Positions 12,961-23,947 of a stretch of DNA of 64,000 nt are shown here, in pieces. Position numbers and translations under genes: made by a program. Each line of letters opens with the position of its first letter. Within the stretch, counting starts at the first letter, position 1. The stretch comes from Aptenodytes patagonicus (Eukaryota; Chordata; Aves; Sphenisciformes; Spheniscidae), in the NCBI RefSeq assembly GCF_965638725.1, contig NC_134982.1, positions 1 through 64,000 of the forward strand. Direction: 5' to 3'. The notes beneath the pieces are model-generated. The model made no database searches, was not told the origin of the DNA, and worked only from the letters and a program-made list of their open reading frames with translations.

Positions 12961-14900
12961 GGACAGAAAACACAAAAAGCCCATGGAAATACAAGAAGTG
13001 TATCAGAAGCTGTATGAAGCAGCATAATTAACACCTAAGTAGCTAGAACAAAAGTGAATTGCAAAACGCAACAAAAAACCACCCCAGGAGCTGCGTTGAA
13101 AAGAAGAGATGGAGGCTATCGCCTCTGCTGAAAAACTCAAGAGACCATCCGAGCCGACAATAGACATCTCTGGGTACCAGATACCAAACAGAAACAGACT
13201 ATAAGACAGAAAACAGACTGCTGCGGAGCACCAAGGTGGGTTCGGAAGAGGTTGTGACAGAACAAGAGGCATCGTCACAGGGATTAGAGAGGTCCCGAAG
13301 GGGGCGGAGAGACTAAAGAAGTCTCGGGGATGCAATGAGCTCAAAAGGGAATGGAACAAAGCACAGATGTCCTCAGGGGACCGAACAGAGGTGCACCAAA
13401 TGGCTGAGAGAACAGACAGACCGACCGGGGTAACAGATGCGGACTCAGGAAGGAGTCTGAGGGGAAAAGAGGGGTGCAAAGTGCCCTCCCGAGCTAGAAT
13501 GGGTCTCTGGGGCGTAGGGGATGTCTCACGAGAGCTCGGCAACAGGGAGCGGAGAAGTCCTGAGGGGGCCTGAGAGACCAAAGAAGCTTCACAGGTAACA
13601 GTGCGGAACTCTGCAGGGATTTCAACAAAGTACAGATGTCGTCACGGGGCTGGGGGGCGAACGAAGGCATCCTAAATGGCAAAGAGTAAGACAGTGCTCT
13701 GAAGCACACAAAAAAAAAAGTCTAAACGGACCTACAAGAGTGCTGTGGAGTATAAGAAAGGACTCAGATGACGTTGTTATAGAGAGCAGAGGAATTGGGG
13801 GGGGTCAGGGTAAGAAAAGAAGGCTTGGAGATACAGCGAGGGCCTTGGAGTCTTGGGGGGGCATCTAGGCAAACTACAGATGACTAACTGAGGAACCAAA
13901 CAGAGACACCCTCGATGACAGAGAGAAAGATAAATGAGCGCTACGTACCAAAGAAAGATGGCAGGCCCTGATGGAACAAGAGAGATGGAAAGGGAGATAA
14001 AGAGCTACAAGGTGCTGTGGAGAATGAGGAGGGTCTCGGGAGGCATCATGACTAGGAGAAAAAAATGCCCTGAGGGAGCCAGAGAGACCCAAAAAGGACT
14101 GGGGACATGATGAAATCCAGAGGGGACGTGAACCGAGAAAACATGTCATCAGAAGGCCAGGGAACGACTAGAGGCAAGAGAGGACCAAATAACTGGGCTG
14201 GCTCACGGATATGGACTCAAGAAGTCTTCTGAGGGAATGAGAGGGGTGCGAGGTCTCCTACAAAGCTAAAAGCGTGCTAAGGGCAACGTCAAAGGCATCG
14301 TGACACCATTAGAGGGCTCCTGAATGTGCCAGAGAGACCAAAGAAGGCTCAGGGACACAAGGAGGAAGTCTGGAGGGGATCTGAACAGAGTACAGATGTC
14401 CTCAGGAGGCCAAGGACCGAACAGAGGCATCCGACATGGCGGAGGGAAGGTAAGAGTGCTCTCAGGCAAAATGAAATCTTGAGGAAAAGTTGTCTCTGAA
14501 TATGGAAGATAAAAATGCTGCTGCAGAACTAAAGGATGGCTATGGAACACAAGGACGCTCGCAGGAAGCATTGTGACAGAAATAGAGGGGTGCTGAGGTG
14601 GCTGGAGAGATAGAAGGGGGCTCGAGGGCACAAAGGTACTCGGGAGGGGATTTGAACAGAGTAAAGATGTCGCAAGGGAGACGCTGACCCATTGGAGGCG
14701 AGCGAGATGGAGGAGAGGACAAAAAGACTGCTCTGAGGAGATGTTTTGACAAAATGAGAGGGGTACAAATTACACTCCAGAGATAAAAGTGTGCCAAGGA
14801 GACCCTCTAAAGCCTCAGAATGAACTGAGAGAAGAGAAAAAAAATGAGACACAGAAAATATCAAAACTGACACGGTATGTGACAAACAAGAAAGAACTAA
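12961..14900. repeat. Degenerate polypurine repeat, about 250-270 bp spacing
   Basis: Purine-rich plus strand in which a recognisable core recurs: TACAGATGTCCTCAGG followed by GACCGAACAGAGG, then AATGGC or CATGGC. Copies lie near 13361, 13631, 13871, 14391 and 14661. Between the cores, AGAGAGACCAAAGAAG recurs. Copies are strongly diverged, so this is an old array. Its composition matches the intronic polypurine arrays further right, so it is probably the decayed edge of the same cluster. Confidence 0.7.
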
Positions 14901-17280
14901 AAAATAGGGATAGACAGCTGGATAGAAGATGTAGAAAGAAAATTTAAAAAGTGAAAGGGCACAAAGTAGAGGAGAAAAAAAAATTTAAAAAGAGGGACAG
15001 AAAACTAGACAAAAGTATACATAGAAAAAAATTGGAAAACGAAGGCAACAAAGGAGGAAAAATTTAAAATACAGGGACAGCAAACTAAATAAACAGAGAC
15101 ATAGAAGGAAAATTGAAAAATTGAGAGAGTACCCAACAGACAAGAAAGATTTAAAAAATAGGGATGGGAACTAAATAAAAGCAGATGTAGAAAAAAAAAA
15201 TTTAAAACCCAACAAGATTAAGGAAATAAAGGGAAAAATTAAAAAATAGGGACAGCGAACTAAAATGGAGACATATAAAGTAAATTTAAAAATGAACAGG
15301 GTACACAACAGACAAGAAAGAATTAAAAAACAGGGAGTTGGATAAAAGTAGACATAGAAAAAAATTTTAAAAGTGACAGCAGTAAAGAAAGACAAGAAAC
15401 AATTAAAAATAAAGACAGTGAATGGGATAAAAGTAGACAAAGAGAGGGCATTTTAAAAAAGGATTAAGAAAATAAAGGAAAAAATTTAAAAAGAAGGACA
15501 ACTAACTAAAACGCAGACATAGAAAGAAAATTTAAAAAGCAAAGGTGTAAAGGACAGACAAGAAAAAAATTAAAATACAGACAGTGAACTGGATAAGCGG
15601 AGACACAGACAATATTAAAAGCAACTGGTATTAGGGAAATAAAGGCAAAAAATTTAAAAAATAAGGACAGCTAACTAAACAGAAACATAGAAAGTAAATT
15701 TTAAAAGTGATGGCGATTAAGAGAGGAAAAGATAAAAAATAGAGGCAGAAAACTAAATAAGAATAGATGTAAAAAATTTTAAAAGCAATGGGAATAAGAG
15801 AGGAAAATAGTAAAAAATAGGGACAGCAAACTAGAATGGAGACTAAGACAGAAAACATTTAAAAAGGTGGCACTAAGGAAAGACAAGAAATAATTCAAAA
15901 CTTAAGACATCAAAGGGGGTAAAAGTAGACACAGAACATTGTAAAAGCAACAAGGACTAGGAGAAGTGAAGAAAAAAATTAAAGAATAGGGACAACAAAC
16001 TAAATAAATGGAGACATACAAAGTAAATTTTTAAAGTGATGGGATACATGACAGGCAGGAAATAAAAAATCCTGATAGGGAGCTTGACAAAAGTAGGCAT
16101 AGAAGGAAAACATAAAAAGGGATGAGGTACAGGACAGGCAGGAAAGAGCTAAAAATAAAGACAGCAAACTAGATAAAAAAAGACAGAGAAGCAACATCTT
16201 AAAAGCCAAGGGATTAAGAGAGGAAACAATTAAACAATAACGATAGCAAATGAAAACACAGCCATGGAAACAAAATTTTAAAATGTGAGCACTAAGGCAA
16301 GACAAGAAATGATGAAGAAATAAAAACAGCAAACAGGATAAAGGAAGAAAGAAAGAAAGATTAAGGAAATAAGGAAAAAATTTAAAGATAGCAACAGCAA
16401 ACTACAACAGAGATGTAGAAAGAAAATCTAAAAAGCGACAGCACTAAGGAAAGAAGAGAAAAAATTAAAAGAAAAGAGAGAGAACTAAATAAAGCCAACG
16501 GCATAAAGGTAGAAAATATGAAAAAGCAACAGGGATTAGGGAAATAAATGGAAAACATTGAAAATAGGGACAGCGAACTAAAACACAGATGTAGAAATAA
16601 AATTCAAAAAGTGAGGGCACTAAGGAAAGACAAGAAGTAATTAAAAAATACAGTGAATGGAATAAAAGCAGACAGAAAATTTTAGAAGCAAATAGGATTA
16701 AGGAAATAGGAAAAAGTTAAAAAGTAGCGATGGCAAACTAAAACAGAGTCATAGAAAAAAAACTTAAAAAGCGACAGCACTGAGGAAAGACAAGAAATAA
16801 TTTTAAGAAAACAGCAAATGGAATAAAAGTAGGCACAGAACGAACATTTAAAAAGCAATAGGCATTAGGGAGATAAAGGAAAAAATATGAAATAGGGACA
16901 GCAAACTAGAACAGAGACATAGAAAGAAAATTTTAAAAGGGCTGCACCAAGGAAAGACAAGAAATAACTAAAAAATAAAGACAGTGAATGGAATGAAAGC
17001 AGACAGAAAATTTTAAAGGTGATGGGGATTAAGGAAATTAAAAAACCCTAAAATGTAGCAACAGCAAACTAAAACAGACGTAGAAAGAAAATTTAAAAAG
17101 CAAAGGGATTAAGAACAGAGAGAAATAACATAAAATATAGGGTCAGCAAACTAAAGAAATGAAGGCATGAAAACAAAATTTAAAAAGTGATGAAGTGGAG
17201 GACAGGCAGGAAAAAATAAAAAACACAGACAAGGAACTGGAGAAATGGAGACAGAGGGAGAAAATTTAGAAAGCGATGGG
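14901..17280. repeat. Degenerate A-rich repeat
   Basis: The plus strand is A-rich with recurring AGAAAGAAAATTTAAAAAG, GACAAGAAATAATTAAAAA and GGGACAGCAAACTAAA. The order is constant, but spacing and sequence have drifted. The same order with less A appears at 18.7-19.2 kb, which links this stretch to the polypurine family. No gene signal was found. Confidence 0.75.
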
Positions 17281-17690
17281 GTAATGGCCACAGGGCTAAG
17301 AAGTTAAATATCGGGAAAGGGAGCCGGATACACAGCCACAGGGAAAGGACATGGGAAGAGTGACAGGGTGCAGAGCAGAGGGAGTCACTGAAAGCAGAGA
17401 CAGGCGGCCGGGTAGAGGGAGACCTGGAAATGCAATCTTCACAAGCAATGGGGAAGAAGGCAGCATGGGAAGAATGAAACGATAGTGGGTGGGGAGCCGG
17501 AAAGGGAGAGGCAGAGGAAGGAAACGAGGAAGGTAACGGTGTACAGGGCAGTGCTAGCAGAAGAGCAAAAAGCTTTCGGGAACCGGACAGCCCGAAAGGG
17601 AGACGGAGGCAGGGACAGGCAAGGAGGCAGGCAGAAGTCTGGAGAAGTGTGGCAGAGACGGGCCGGGACACACGCGAGGGGACGCACGAC
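17281..17690. repeat. Polypurine repeat fragment
   Basis: Diverged units of the GACAGGGAGCC / AGGGAGAC type, becoming more GC-rich towards 17.69 kb, as happens beside every exon block in this cluster. Confidence 0.65.
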
Positions 17691-18060
17691 TCACCACAGT
17701 TCCTGGCACCAGCAGGAGACCAATACCACCCTGAGGCTTCTCTCTCTGCCTCCTCTGCAGTGCCGGCTGCCAGACCCTCACCCACCCAGGAGGAGGCAGC
17801 AGGTGCCTTGACGCCCCTCTCCCACAAGGCTTTCCGGATGCAAGGTGGCTTACACTTGCAGCCAACAGAGGCACTGGGCTCCCAGTGCCATGTGCCGGAA
17901 GCGTGCTCTGTCGGGAATGGCTGGGAGGGATCCTTCCTTGCTGTGGGGACCAGCTGTTCCCTGCTGGAGGCAGCTGCCTGTAGAAGCCCCTTGGTTTCAC
18001 TCCTCAACCAACTCCTGCAAGCAGGCATGCCCAGGCAGCCCCCTCAGCAGATAGAGCCCC
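17691..18060 (-). pseudogene. Diverged exon-block paralogue
   Basis: On the minus strand, GGAACTGTG^GTGAGTCG near 17694 aligns in position and sequence with the donor GCTGCG^GTGAGTCC seen in the other exon blocks. A possible acceptor, CGGCACTGCAG, gives an exon at about 17754-17695. On the opposite strand the same place looks like an acceptor (CTCTGCCTCCTCTGCAG), so orientation rests on the comparison with the other copies. The upstream exons are not recognisable. This is the oldest copy of the family in the window. Confidence 0.4.
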
Positions 18061-18369
18061 TTGGCACAGCAGGTCCAGCCCCATCCTCACCAGCTGCACC
18101 TGGTGCTGCCCTGGCCCATCCCCACCTGCAGCCTTTTCAAACCCTTGGCCCAGCCCCATCCTCACCTCATGGGTCTCACCTGGGCTGCCCCAGCCCACAG
18201 CTAGAGCCCACTGGGAACAGGGGGCCATCACCCCCTCCCCTGCACCAGTCCACAGGCACAAACTCTGCACCCAGGGGCTGCAAACACATCCAGGGGCACA
18301 GGGGAAGCAGGAAAAGTTTATTCATTAATGTGCATAATAAATCCTGGCAGTAAGTTGGCTACAAGGCTC
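18061..18369 (-). pseudogene. 3' end block of the oldest copy, with poly(A) signal
   Basis: The minus strand carries AATAAA at 18322-18317, preceded by CACATTAATG. This matches the 3' ends near 20.7 and 32.45 kb, where AATAAA follows TTAATG or TTAACG. GGGCACTGAGCC upstream matches GGCACTGAGCTC of the 20.7-kb copy. On the plus strand, AGCCCCATCCTCACC is repeated at 18079 and 18151. The block joins polypurine repeats on its right without an intact exon block, so this copy is broken. Confidence 0.5.
18317..18322 (-). terminator. Poly(A) signal AATAAA
   Basis: TTTATT on the plus strand, AATAAA on the minus strand, in the same context as the other 3' ends of the family. Confidence 0.55.
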
Positions 18370-19232
18370 AGTGCCCAAATGCAGCAGGACAGAGGGAGAC
18401 AAGGGAAGAGAAAAACAGGAGGAAGGACGGAGTGACATAGATAAGAGGTGTGGGACAGGGAGCCAGAAAGCAGGACTGTGTGAACAAGAAAGGGACAGGG
18501 AGCAGGACAACGGTGTAGAGAGGGGAGAGCAGAGAGACTGCGGGAAAAACACAGGGAGAAAGAGACGGAGGAATAAATAAGAGAGACAGGGAGCAGGAGA
18601 AAGAGGCGGAAGGGACCAGCAAGACAACAAGATAGAGACAAGACAAGGGATGGGGAAAAATTCTAAAGTGATAGGGGAAAAGAAACATAGACAAGAAATA
18701 AAAAATAGAAACAGGGAGCCAGATAGAGGTAGACATAGAAAGAAAATTTCAAAAAGCAACAGGGTACAAGAAACGTAGGCAAGAACTAGCAAATAGGGAC
18801 AGGGAGATAGAAAGAGGGAGATGTAGAAAGTAAGTCTAAAAAGTGACAGGGTACAGAACAGAGAGGGAAGAATTAATTACAGACAGGGAGATGGATAGAG
18901 GGAGACAGAAAATTTTGCAAGCGACAGGATACAAGAATCTTCCACAAGAATTAAAAGATAGGTACATGGAGCCGCATGGAGGGAGGCGTAAGAAGAAAAT
19001 TTGAAAAGTGACAGGGTACAAGAAACACCGGCAAGAAATTAAAATTAGGTCAGGCAGAGAGAGAGAGGGAAAGGTAGCATGAAAATTTAACAAGTGACTG
19101 GGTCCAAGAAACATATGTGAGAATTAAAAAGATAGGGATGGAGTGGTAGAAAGGAAGTTTCAAAAGAAACGGGGTACAAGAAATATAGGCAAGAATTAAA
19201 AAATAGGGACAGGGAGCCTGATGGAAGGAAAC
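18370..19232. repeat. Polypurine repeat, about 85-90 bp unit
   Basis: The recurring order is AGACATAGAAAGAAAATTT, then GTGACAGGGTACAAGAAA, then AAATAGGGACAGGGAG. Unit starts near 18733 and 18820 give a spacing of about 87 bp. The array is interrupted at 19232 by the LTR and resumes at 20174. Confidence 0.8.
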
Positions 19233-20173
19233 TGTGGTGGGTTGACCTTGGCTGGCTGCCAGGTGCTCACCGAGCCACTCTGTCACTGCCCCTCCTCAAC
19301 AAGACAGGGGGAGAAAATACAACAAAAAAGCTTGTGCGTCGAGATAAGGACAAAGAGATCACTCACCAGTTCCTGTCACAGGCAAAAGAGACTCGACTTG
19401 GGGAAATTAATTTAATTTCTTGTCATTCAAAATCAGAGTACGATAATGAGATATAAGAACAAATCTAAAAAACAGCTTCCCCCCCTCCCTGCTCTTTTAT
19501 TCTGGGCTCATCTGCATTCCTGACTTCTCTACATCCTACCCCTGAGCAGTGCAGGGGGACAGGGAGCAGGGGTTGCAGTCAGTTCATCACACATTGTCTC
19601 TGCTGCTCCTTCTTCCTCACGCTCTTTTTCTGCTCCAGTGTGGGGTCCCCCCCATGGGGCCACAGGTGCTGATAGGAGCCTGCTCCAGTGCAGGCTCTCC
19701 ACGGGGGTCACAGCTTCCTTCAGGCACATCCACCTGCTCTGGCATGGGGTCCTCCACAGGCTGCAGGTGCACGTCTGCTCCACCGTGGACCTCCATGGGC
19801 TGCAGGAGGACAACCTGCGTCACCATGGTCTTCACCACGGGCTGCAGGGGAATCTCTGCTCTGGTGCCTGGAGCACCTCCTCGCCCTCCTTCTTCACTGA
19901 CCTTGGTATCTGCAGGGCTGTTTCACACTCACATTTTCTCTATCACAGCTTCTGCACAGCACTTTTTAGCCTTTCTTAAGTGTCCCATCACAGATGCACT
20001 ACTAGCGTTACTGATGGGCTCAGCTTTGACCAGCAGCAGATCCATCTTGGACCTGGAGCCAGCTGTGCCTGACATGGGGGTAACTCCTGGTGTCTTCTCA
20101 CAGAACCCACCCCTGCAGCCCCTGCCCCCCCACTCCAGCTAACAAAACCTTGCCACGTAAACCCAATACAACA
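19233..20173 (-). mobile_element. Solo LTR of an avian endogenous retrovirus
   Basis: A 941-bp element with TG...CA ends. On the minus strand it begins TGTTGTATTGGGTTTACG and ends AAGGTCAACCCACCACA, which I recognise as a widespread avian ERV LTR, probably ERVL-like. The class assignment is from memory. An AATAAA (AGAATAAAAGAG) near 19500 lies on the minus strand and supports that as the sense direction. Repeated GCTCCAGTG / GGGCTGCAGG stretches occur inside it. No gag, pol or env sequence lies beside it. The 5-bp flanks (GAAAC and GCGAC) are not a clean target duplication. It splits a polypurine unit and has the same orientation as the host transcription unit. Confidence 0.85.
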
Positions 20174-20310
20174 GCGACCGGCTACAGGGCAGAGAGGGGG
20201 GATTGAAAAATAGGGAAAGGGAGCCACGGGGAGAGAGGAAGAGGGGAAAAAAAATAGCAACGAGCTATAGGCCAGAGAGGAGGAAGGGACAGGGAACCAG
20301 ACAGAGAGAT
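20174..20310. repeat. Polypurine fragment after the LTR
   Basis: Continuation of the unit broken by the LTR (GGCTACAGGGCAGAGAG, then AAAAATAGGGA). Confidence 0.7.
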
Positions 20311-20690
20311 GGTACCTCCAGGTACCCAGGGTTGGGGTGGGCAGCCATCTCCTGCCCCTCTTCCTCCTTCCTCTCCACCAGCTCTCAGAAAATCCCTGGG
20401 AGCTGCCCTGATGGGGCCTGACTGCAACTGACCATGAACCTCTCAGCTGGAAACATCCTTGCAGCTCGTCAGCATTCTCAGACAGGCATGGCCCAGCAGC
20501 ACCACCTCCTGGGGCTGCAGCCCTTTTACACAGAGGGGCCATCACCATCAGCCTCACTGGCCCCACCTGGGGCTCCTCCAGCTGCAGCCATGGCCCCTTA
20601 CACCCAATATGTAACCTGCTCCGCTGGACTCTCTGACAGCCCCTCACCAAGTACAAAGGACTACAAACGCAGCCATGAGTGCAAAGGAGA
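20311..20690 (-). other. Fragment of a 5' flank joined to a 3' flank
   Basis: The sequence from CAGCCATCTCCTGCCCCTC to CTGATGGGGCCTG matches 32080-32150. It also resembles, more weakly, the region upstream of exon B in the 38-kb and 54-kb copies (CAGCTCTCGGTTAAGTCCC). It is followed directly by the spacer that lies beyond each poly(A) site (GGGGCCATCACCATCAGCC, CACCTGGGGCTCCTCCAG). A gene 5' flank has thus been fused to the 3' flank of the next copy without the NRF1 array. An open frame crosses this junction on the minus strand here and at 32 kb, but no protein is recognisable. Confidence 0.5.
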
Positions 20691-20700
20691 CAGCAAGTGT

Positions 20701-20706
20701 TTTATT
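20701..20706 (-). terminator. Poly(A) signal of the 25-20.7 kb unit
   Basis: AATAAA on the minus strand, followed by ACACTTGCTGTCTCC. The downstream ATTTGCACTC-like context (plus GTGCAAAGGAGAC) is shared with the copies at 32.4 kb and, more loosely, 28.3, 46.2 and 58.9 kb. Confidence 0.65.
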
Positions 20707-20830
20707 CATTAATGTATAATGTATAATTCCTAGGAGTGAGTCTGCTCCAGAGCTCAGTGCCTGTACACTCACCCTTCCCCTGGGACAACTCGGCTGTCGT
20801 TACTGGAGCAGCAAATACAGAGAACAAAAA

Positions 20831-23800
20831 TACAGCAATGGGGAGCAGGACAGAGGAACAGAAAGAGAAAAATAAAATGAGGGAGAAGGACTGAGGAGCA
20901 GAGAAAGAAAGGTACAGGGAAAAGGACAGTGAGATGGAGAAATCAATAAAAAAAGAGATGAGGAGCCCTGCAGTGACATGGCGGAAGAAAAACAGGGTCA
21001 GGGAGCAGGACAGAGGGAAAGAGAGAGAAAATAATGAGCAGGGAGCAGAACAGATGGATAGGGAGAGAAACTGAATGAGAGGAATAAGGAAGGAGGGAGG
21101 GAGAGAAAAAGATAGGGAACAAGCCAGAGGAACTGAGGGAAAAGAAGAGGGAGACAGATCAGGATAAAGAGACGGAGAAAAAAAACAGTGATGGACTGCA
21201 GGATGAGAAAAAGGGCCAGGGAGCAGGACAGAGGGGAATAACGGGGCAGTGAACTGGGCAGGGGGATATAGCGAGACAGGCAGTGGTACGGAGATATACA
21301 GACAAAAATGTTAGAGGGAGAATGGAGGACAGAATAAAAGAAAAGGGACAGGGAGCGGAGCAGAGATGGAGAAAGAAACATTCGAGGCAGAGAAAGAGGG
21401 ACAGGTAAGACAACAGATAACGGGAGAAAGAAAGGAAAGGGAACAGCACAGAAGGTCAGAGACAAAAAGAGAGGGATGGCAGAAAGAGAAAAAGAAGACA
21501 AGGGAAAAGGACTGAGGAGCAGAGAGAAAAAGGTACAGGGAAAAGGGCAGAGATGGAGAAAACAAAGAAAGACTGGAGGCAGAACAAAGAGAAAGACTGA
21601 CAAGGACAGGGAGCAGGACAAAGGGACGGAGGAGGGAAAAAATAGTGACGGGCAGCGAATAGGACACAGGAAGAGAGAGAGAAAGAGCAAGAAGAGCAAG
21701 AGACGGAGAATGACAGAAGGATGTAGAGAAAGACCAGGACACGTAAAAGGGGGCGGGGAGGGGGACACACACCGGAAGGGTAGAAAGAAAAAAAGGAGAG
21801 GGGTGGAGAGCAAGACAGTGTGATAGAGAGAGACGGAGGGAGGGGGGGGGGACGCAAGGATAGAGAAAAACAGACCTACAAGGAAGAGGAAAGAACGACA
21901 GAGCGAGAAAGGGGAGGATGGGGAGCAGGAGAGAGAGAGACAGAGAACAAAAAATGCAATGGGCAGAAGAACAGAAATACAGAGAATTCAAAAAATACTT
22001 CTAGGGAGCAGGACAGAGGGATACAGCAAGAGGAAAAAATCAACAGGGAGAAGGACGGGTAACACACAGAAGGACACACACAGGGAGCGAGAGGGAGGGG
22101 ACACAGAGCAGGACAGAGGGATGAAGAGAGACAAAAAATAGGGACAGGACAAAAAGCAGAGTAACCAAGAGAGGAAAAAAAACAGAAAGGGAACTGGAGA
22201 GAGATGAGCAGCAGGACAGAGAGACGGAGAAAGAAAAAACAGCGACAAGGTCAGGAACAGAGAGAGAGAGAGAGAAAGAGAGAGGCAAAGAGACGGACGG
22301 GGACCAGGACAGTGGGATATAAACAGGGAGGGACAGAGAGCGCGGGACACAGGATTGCAGAGAGAAAGGTACAGGGAAGTGGAAAGAATGCCAGAGGGAA
22401 CAAGAGAGGGGTGGGGAGCAGGTGAGAGAGCTGGAGAAAGAAAAAGTCCTGCTGGGGAGCAGGACAGGAGGATAGAGCCGAAAGAGATGATGCAGACAGC
22501 AAAAACAACGACAGGCAACAGGACAGAGGGACTGACAGAGAAGTAAGGGACAGGGAGCAGGACAGAGGAGTGGGAGGAAAAAATACTGGTGAACAACAAG
22601 ACAAAGGGATGCAAAGAAAAAGAAGGAGGGAAAAGGAAGGAGGGAGACAGAGGGAAAGATGGGGATAGAGCGCGGGACACGAAGAGACCAAAAGCAGGGC
22701 AAGGAACAGGACAGAGGGACTGGGGATCGGGGGCAGGGACAGATGCAGATTAAAACAAAGAGATGGAGAAGGGGGAAAAAAGAAACCGCTGAGGGGCTGC
22801 TGGACAGAGACGAAGGAAGAAAAAGCAGGGCCAGAGTAGGGAAGAGAGAAAGGAAAAAAGGGACAGCTGGCTGGACAGGGGGATATAACCAGAAACAATG
22901 AGACAGGCAGTGGGACAGAGCGATAAAGGCAGAATAACTAGGGAGAGGAAGGAGGACAGATGGACAGCGAGAGGAAAAAAGGGGCAGGGAACGGGACCGA
23001 GAGGTGGAGGAAGCAGCATTAGGGGCAGAGGGATAGAGAGAGGGAAATACAGGTTGGAGGAAGGACAGAGGGACAGAGAGAGAAAGAGAGTGACAGAACT
23101 TGGACAGAGAGCAGGAGCAAGAAAAAACAGTGACAAGAAGCAGGCCAGAGGCAGGGGGGCAGGGGGAAGGAAGGACAGGAGGAAGGAGAGAGGGATACAG
23201 AAAACAAGTGAGGGACAGAAATGGGATACAGAGAAAAACAGGGATGGGGAGCAGGACATCGGGATAGAGAGCAAGCGAGAGCAACAGGGAGAATGACAGG
23301 GAGATGGAGCCAGAGGAAAAACAGGGACCAAAAGCAGGACAGAGAAATGGAAAAGGAAAATTAGGGATGGGGAGCAGGACAGAGGAATGGAGAGACAACG
23401 AGGGACGCAAGGATAACGACAGAGAGGGAGGGAGGGAGGGAGGGAGGGAGGGAGGGATGGGGATCTGCATAAAGGTGTATGGAGAAAGAAAGAGAAGAAT
23501 GGGGAGCAGGGCAGAGAAATGAAGAAAGAAAATACAGTGATGAGGAGCAGGACAGAAGACTAGAAAGAGAAAAATAAGACAAGGGAGAAGACAGAGGAGC
23601 AGAGAGAGAAAGAAAGGTCGAAAGAAAAGGTCAGAGAGGTAGAGAAATCAAGAAAAATAGGGACGAGGAGCCCTGCAGAGAGAGCGAGCAAGAAAACGTC
23701 GGGTCGGTGAGAGGGACAGAGGGATAGACAGATTGCAGGGTCAGGAGAGGAAGAAGAAAGAAGGGTTAAAGACGGTAACAGGGCACAGGACACAGACAGA

Positions 23801-23888
23801 GAGAGAAAAAGGACAGGGACCAGGACAAAGGGAAAATTGAGAAATGAAGAAATAAAGAAATAAAAATCACAGCAGCGTGGGAAAGAGG
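20831..23888. repeat. Polypurine array (intron of unit A)
   Basis: About 3 kb in which the plus strand is nearly all purine plus C in fixed places. The unit is about 50-60 bp: GGGAGCAGGACAGAGGGA followed by GGAGAAAGAAAAA and CAGTGATGGG. The copies are 70-90 percent alike by eye. A perfect GGGA run lies at 23425-23457. Long minus-strand frames rich in Ser, Leu, Pro, Cys and Phe result from the CTCC/CTTT composition and are not genes. Confidence 0.9.
23425..23457 (+). repeat. (GGGA)n microsatellite
   Basis: A perfect GGGA tandem run embedded in the polypurine array. Four or more GGG tracts with one-base loops fit a canonical G-quadruplex on the plus strand. Confidence 0.9.
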
Positions 23889-23942
23889 GGGGGCCAGGGG
23901 AGGGGCAGGGGGGGCCAGGGGAGGGGCAGGGAGGGCCCGGGA
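23889..23942. repeat. Short GC-rich tandem duplication
   Basis: GGGGCCAGGGGAGGGGCAGG occurs twice in a row just inside the intron, beside the exon C donor. The equivalent place in other copies has one copy, so this is a local duplication. Confidence 0.8.
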
Positions 23943-23947
23943 CTCAC

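Noticed and set aside
17740-17765. Strong plus-strand acceptor-like CTCTCTGCCTCCTCTGCAG
   Set aside because: Not conserved in the other copies, where only the minus-strand donor at the same place is kept. Recorded as an ambiguity rather than an exon.
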